Assembly (NCBI GenBank): GCA_900074885.1 | Contig: FJUW01000014.1 | Span: 786,095-850,094, forward strand | Source: Rhynchosporium graminicola | Lineage: Eukaryota > Ascomycota > Leotiomycetes > Helotiales > Ploettnerulaceae | DNA: 64,000 nucleotides | Direction of reading: 5' to 3' | Part shown: positions 61,521 to 64,000 of the stretch, one piece after another | Layout of the letters: the number at the start of each line of letters is the position of its first letter | Numbering within the stretch: the first letter of the stretch is position 1 | Notes under the pieces: model-generated | The model's database searches: none | Told to the model about the DNA's origin: nothing | What the model saw: only the letters and a program-made list of their open reading frames with translations | Position numbers and translations under genes: made by a program

Positions 61521-62810
61521 CTAGCAGCTGGTAATGTAGAGACCAATTGGGCTTGGGTTGTAGTCCTGGAAGAACTCCAGGCTGGATCCAGAAGCAGAGC
61601 TGATCTCGTATGAGACGGCCTGGCCAGCTGGGCAGGCAAAGGTGCTGACGACAACAGATGATCCTGGAGTGGCGGTCTTGACACCGTAGTCGGTCTTGTG
61701 ACTTCCCTGGTTGCCATAGGTAGTGGATTGGCTAGCGACGTTACTCAATTGAGAGAATTTGAACTCGCCATTACCAGAGAACGTGAACGAAGAGGTCTCT
61801 AGTTGATCTTGCTTTGGGAAGAGGAAGACCAAAGAGCAAGTACCGGTATAAGAGCTTGGGATGTCGAAATTGAAGATAGTGCTGACATCAGAGTCGATCT
61901 TTCCGTTGTAAGATGTTCCGTATGACTTGTCCTTGTTGCTTTTTGAGACTGGGACAATCAGGTGTGGGTATTGGTAGTTGCCGGAGAGGTCTGCTGGGCA
62001 GGTATTACCAGTCGATGGCTTTGGAGAAGGGGCAGCAGCTATGGTAGAAGGCTTGGGAGATGGTGCTGGGGTGTCTTGGGCTGGCTGGGTGACACTGGCG
62101 GCTGGTGGCGAAACTGGCTGAGTGACAGTGACAGCTGGTCCTGGAACAGTCTTGACTACAGTCTTAGGAGCTGGGCAGCTTTGTTCAGCCTTCTTTACCT
62201 CGGTAACAGTTGGTCCTTGAACTGTCTTGACCTGTGTCACTGTTGGTCCTTCCACTGTCTTAACATCTGTAATGGTCTTTGTGTCTGGTGCCGGGCAGGA
62301 TGGCTTAACAGTCTGAATGACTGTCTGTGTCTGAGGAGTAGTATTGTCGGTAGTCTGCTGCTCCACAGGCTTGGTTGGTTTTTTATAGCAATCGCTTGCG
62401 GCTAAGTGGATCTCAACACACTTATCCTGTCCTGACACAGGACTTGTGTAAATATTGTACATGCTATCGCTGGCAGGGCAGGCGTAGAAAGTGGAAGAGC
62501 CATCATGTCGAACTTCTCCATTGCTACCGATTGAGAAACCTCCAGTTGGAGTAGCTCCTACATCACATTGCAATTGTCTAGTAGGTGGCCTGAGGATGCA
62601 ACCTCTGCCTTTTGCATCGGTAATTTTCCCATTGTTGATGGTGTAAATTCCGGTTGAGTTGCCTCCCCCAATACGGTTCTGCCCATCAGACAATTGTCCA
62701 ACAATACCCGATTGACCACCGGATGCAGTGAGCGTAAAGGTGCAAGTGTCTCTTGGGAGGATGGAAGCGGAGGCGCCGAGACCAAAAGCCAAAGATGTGT
62801 AATATCTCAT
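61521..62810 (-). CDS. Secreted But2-domain cell-surface protein
   Basis: A 429-residue, single-exon secreted protein. The ATG at 62810 is chosen because it opens a signal peptide (MRYYTSLAFGLGASASILPR); the longer frame upstream lacks an ATG. The mature N-terminal domain, about 20-150, is Gly/Ser-rich with paired cysteines (DTCTFTLTASGGQSG, GRGCILRPPTRQLQCD, STFYACPASDSMY), a pattern seen in fungal wall proteins. A stalk at about 155-265 carries TV-x-x-VKTV-x-GPTVT repeats rich in Thr, Val and Pro, likely O-glycosylated. The C-terminal But2-like domain, about 270-429, has YQYPHLIVPVSKSN, STIFNFDIPSSYTGTCSLVF and ends YNPSPIGLYITSC. No GPI signal is seen. Localisation to the wall or extracellular space is inferred from the signal peptide and stalk. 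Confidence 0.84.
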   Translation of the reverse strand: MRYYTSLAFGLGASASILPRDTCTFTLTASGGQSGIVGQLSDGQNRIGGGNSTGIYTINNGKITDAKGRGCILRPPTRQLQCDVGATPTGGFSIGSNGEVRHDGSSTFYACPASDSMYNIYTSPVSGQDKCVEIHLAASDCYKKPTKPVEQQTTDNTTPQTQTVIQTVKPSCPAPDTKTITDVKTVEGPTVTQVKTVQGPTVTEVKKAEQSCPAPKTVVKTVPGPAVTVTQPVSPPAASVTQPAQDTPAPSPKPSTIAAAPSPKPSTGNTCPADLSGNYQYPHLIVPVSKSNKDKSYGTSYNGKIDSDVSTIFNFDIPSSYTGTCSLVFLFPKQDQLETSSFTFSGNGEFKFSQLSNVASQSTTYGNQGSHKTDYGVKTATPGSSVVVSTFACPAGQAVSYEISSASGSSLEFFQDYNPSPIGLYITSC

Positions 62811-64000
62811 GATGGGTGTAATGGAGTTTGATGGGGGTTGGGTGAGGTGGAAAGGTGATGCTCGAAGTTGAAGATGTGGAATGAATGTGGAAGACAAGAA
62901 CACTGGGTGAGAGCAGAGCTCATATATATTTAATCTTGTTGGCGCACAATCAGCAATTAGCTTGGCAGATTCATCATATGACGTTTATAGCAATAAAATT
63001 ACTTCATAGCCTCTCATCGATACGAATGGTACTATAAGAACCCCGCACTGGGAGAATATGATGTACCGCTATCAGAATCCTTAGAAATTCGATGCAATTT
63101 TCTCCAACCAGTATCTGGGTGCTCTAGATCCTTCGGTAAGGAACTAACTAAAAACACAACAACAATGGACAATGGCGTATCCCTGAATGAACAGCCATTA
63201 GAGCCGCAGCGGCTCAATAGCGATATCCTTATTTGAGGAGCCTGACCCCGCGGATGAAAATAGATATGAAGATCGAGCAGGCATTGGTGTTGTATATTTT
63301 AAAACTTACCGTCAGTCATGCAGATCTTAGGACGATATCCCCACAAAAGTCGGCCCGTTAGAGAGCGGCTTCAGGAACGGTCCCAAAAATTAGCCGCGTT
63401 TGAGCAGCTAGAAGCTTGACAGAGCTTAATTGGACGTTAAAATTGGAGACTGAGGCACAGGAATATCACTGGGTCTTTGCCTCAACCGAAGACTCTTCGT
63501 CATAACTAAGCAGCTCATACGGCTAATCAGAACAAGATACCTACCTACCTTGGTAGCTAGACAGTTCATCATCAGCAAACCAAAGAATGGAGACGTTTTC
63601 TGACTTCATCATCTCTTTGCGACCTTCCTCATGGTAAAACTCCAATTATTGTTTCTGTCACATTGTCATTATATCCTTCCTAATTTCACAATAGGGAGAT
63701 CTCAGGCGGATGCCTCACAGACCAGTTCTTTTTCGTTTCCATTATTATTTCGGAATCATTAGACGAAGGCCCTCACGCCGGTTGAAGTACTAAAGGTACA
63801 GTCTCATCAGCTCGGTCGTGTCAGAGAATATAGGAGAGGATCGCCGATTGAAGATGGTGGATCAGTTTAGTGGCTCTCATGAATGACTGTCAACTGACCA
63901 CTGAGCTAGACATCACTGATGGAGGTTCCTCTCAGAGAAGCGTTGAAAATCCTTACAATAGTGCCAAGAGAGCAGTTGATTGTGTGCTACCCGATACGTC
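62811..64000. other. Promoter region and right edge
   Basis: Upstream region of the But2 gene. Beyond about 63000 no supported coding sequence is seen up to the window edge. Confidence 0.5.
62922..62932 (-). promoter_or_regulatory. TATA-box-like element of the But2 gene
   Basis: On the minus strand TTAAATATATATGAG lies about 110 bp upstream of the ATG at 62810, a spacing compatible with a TATA box and a short leader. Strongly expressed secreted-protein genes often have one; function is inferred. Confidence 0.45.

Noticed and set aside
1..64000. CRISPR arrays, operons, rRNA or tRNA genes
   Set aside because: No regularly spaced direct repeats, no bacterial-type gene packing, and no convincing A-box/B-box pair with cloverleaf context found by eye.

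Overview
The window looks like a chromosomal segment of a filamentous ascomycete (Pezizomycotina; Leotiomycetes or a relative is plausible but unproven). The evidence is short GT-AG introns (about 46-250 bp) with CTAAC/CTGAC-type branch sites, fungal-restricted families (2EXR, HET, But2, Zn2Cys6-type regulator), and repeats that carry the repeat-induced point mutation (RIP) signature. There is no CRISPR array, operon, rRNA or convincing tRNA.

Layout. 0-10.9 kb is mostly gene-poor: one well-supported membrane-protein gene on the minus strand (4649-5425, 5' end unresolved) and one weak small-gene candidate (1961-2259). 10.9-14.8 kb holds a Cid1/Trf4-type nucleotidyltransferase (non-canonical poly(A)/poly(U) polymerase). 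17.9-20.8 kb holds a convergent pair: an AhpC/TSA-type thioredoxin-fold gene (+) and a 2EXR-domain gene (-). 21-35.7 kb is a decayed accessory stretch: relics of a Zn2Cys6-type regulator, a zinc-type dehydrogenase/enoyl reductase, a HET-domain protein and a Fot1/pogo transposase, with one four-exon minus-strand gene (26.4-27.6 kb), a CCCTTT array and a 136-bp assembly gap between them. 36.4-37.7 kb holds an epoxide-hydrolase-like alpha/beta hydrolase (-). 39.7-44.6 kb encodes a 1562-residue serine-rich, largely disordered protein. 45.7-51.9 kb is a heavily RIP-mutated repeat of about 6.2 kb. 53.6-57.3 kb encodes a 1214-residue multi-pass membrane protein with a GT2-like domain whose usual catalytic acids appear replaced. 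58.5-59.7 kb is a second 2EXR gene broken by one base, and 61.5-62.8 kb is a secreted But2-domain cell-surface protein (-).

The genes do not form a cluster or pathway. Housekeeping-type genes (RNA tailing, redox, serine-rich protein, membrane GT2, wall protein) flank two islands of genome decay. No complete undescribed system could be shown. The best leads are the GT2-like membrane protein with altered motifs, the 51-bp in-frame intron that splits the catalytic acid motif of the nucleotidyltransferase, and two single-base homopolymer frameshifts that decide whether two genes are alive. Exon boundaries were derived by hand from splice signals and reading-frame continuity; no database search was possible.
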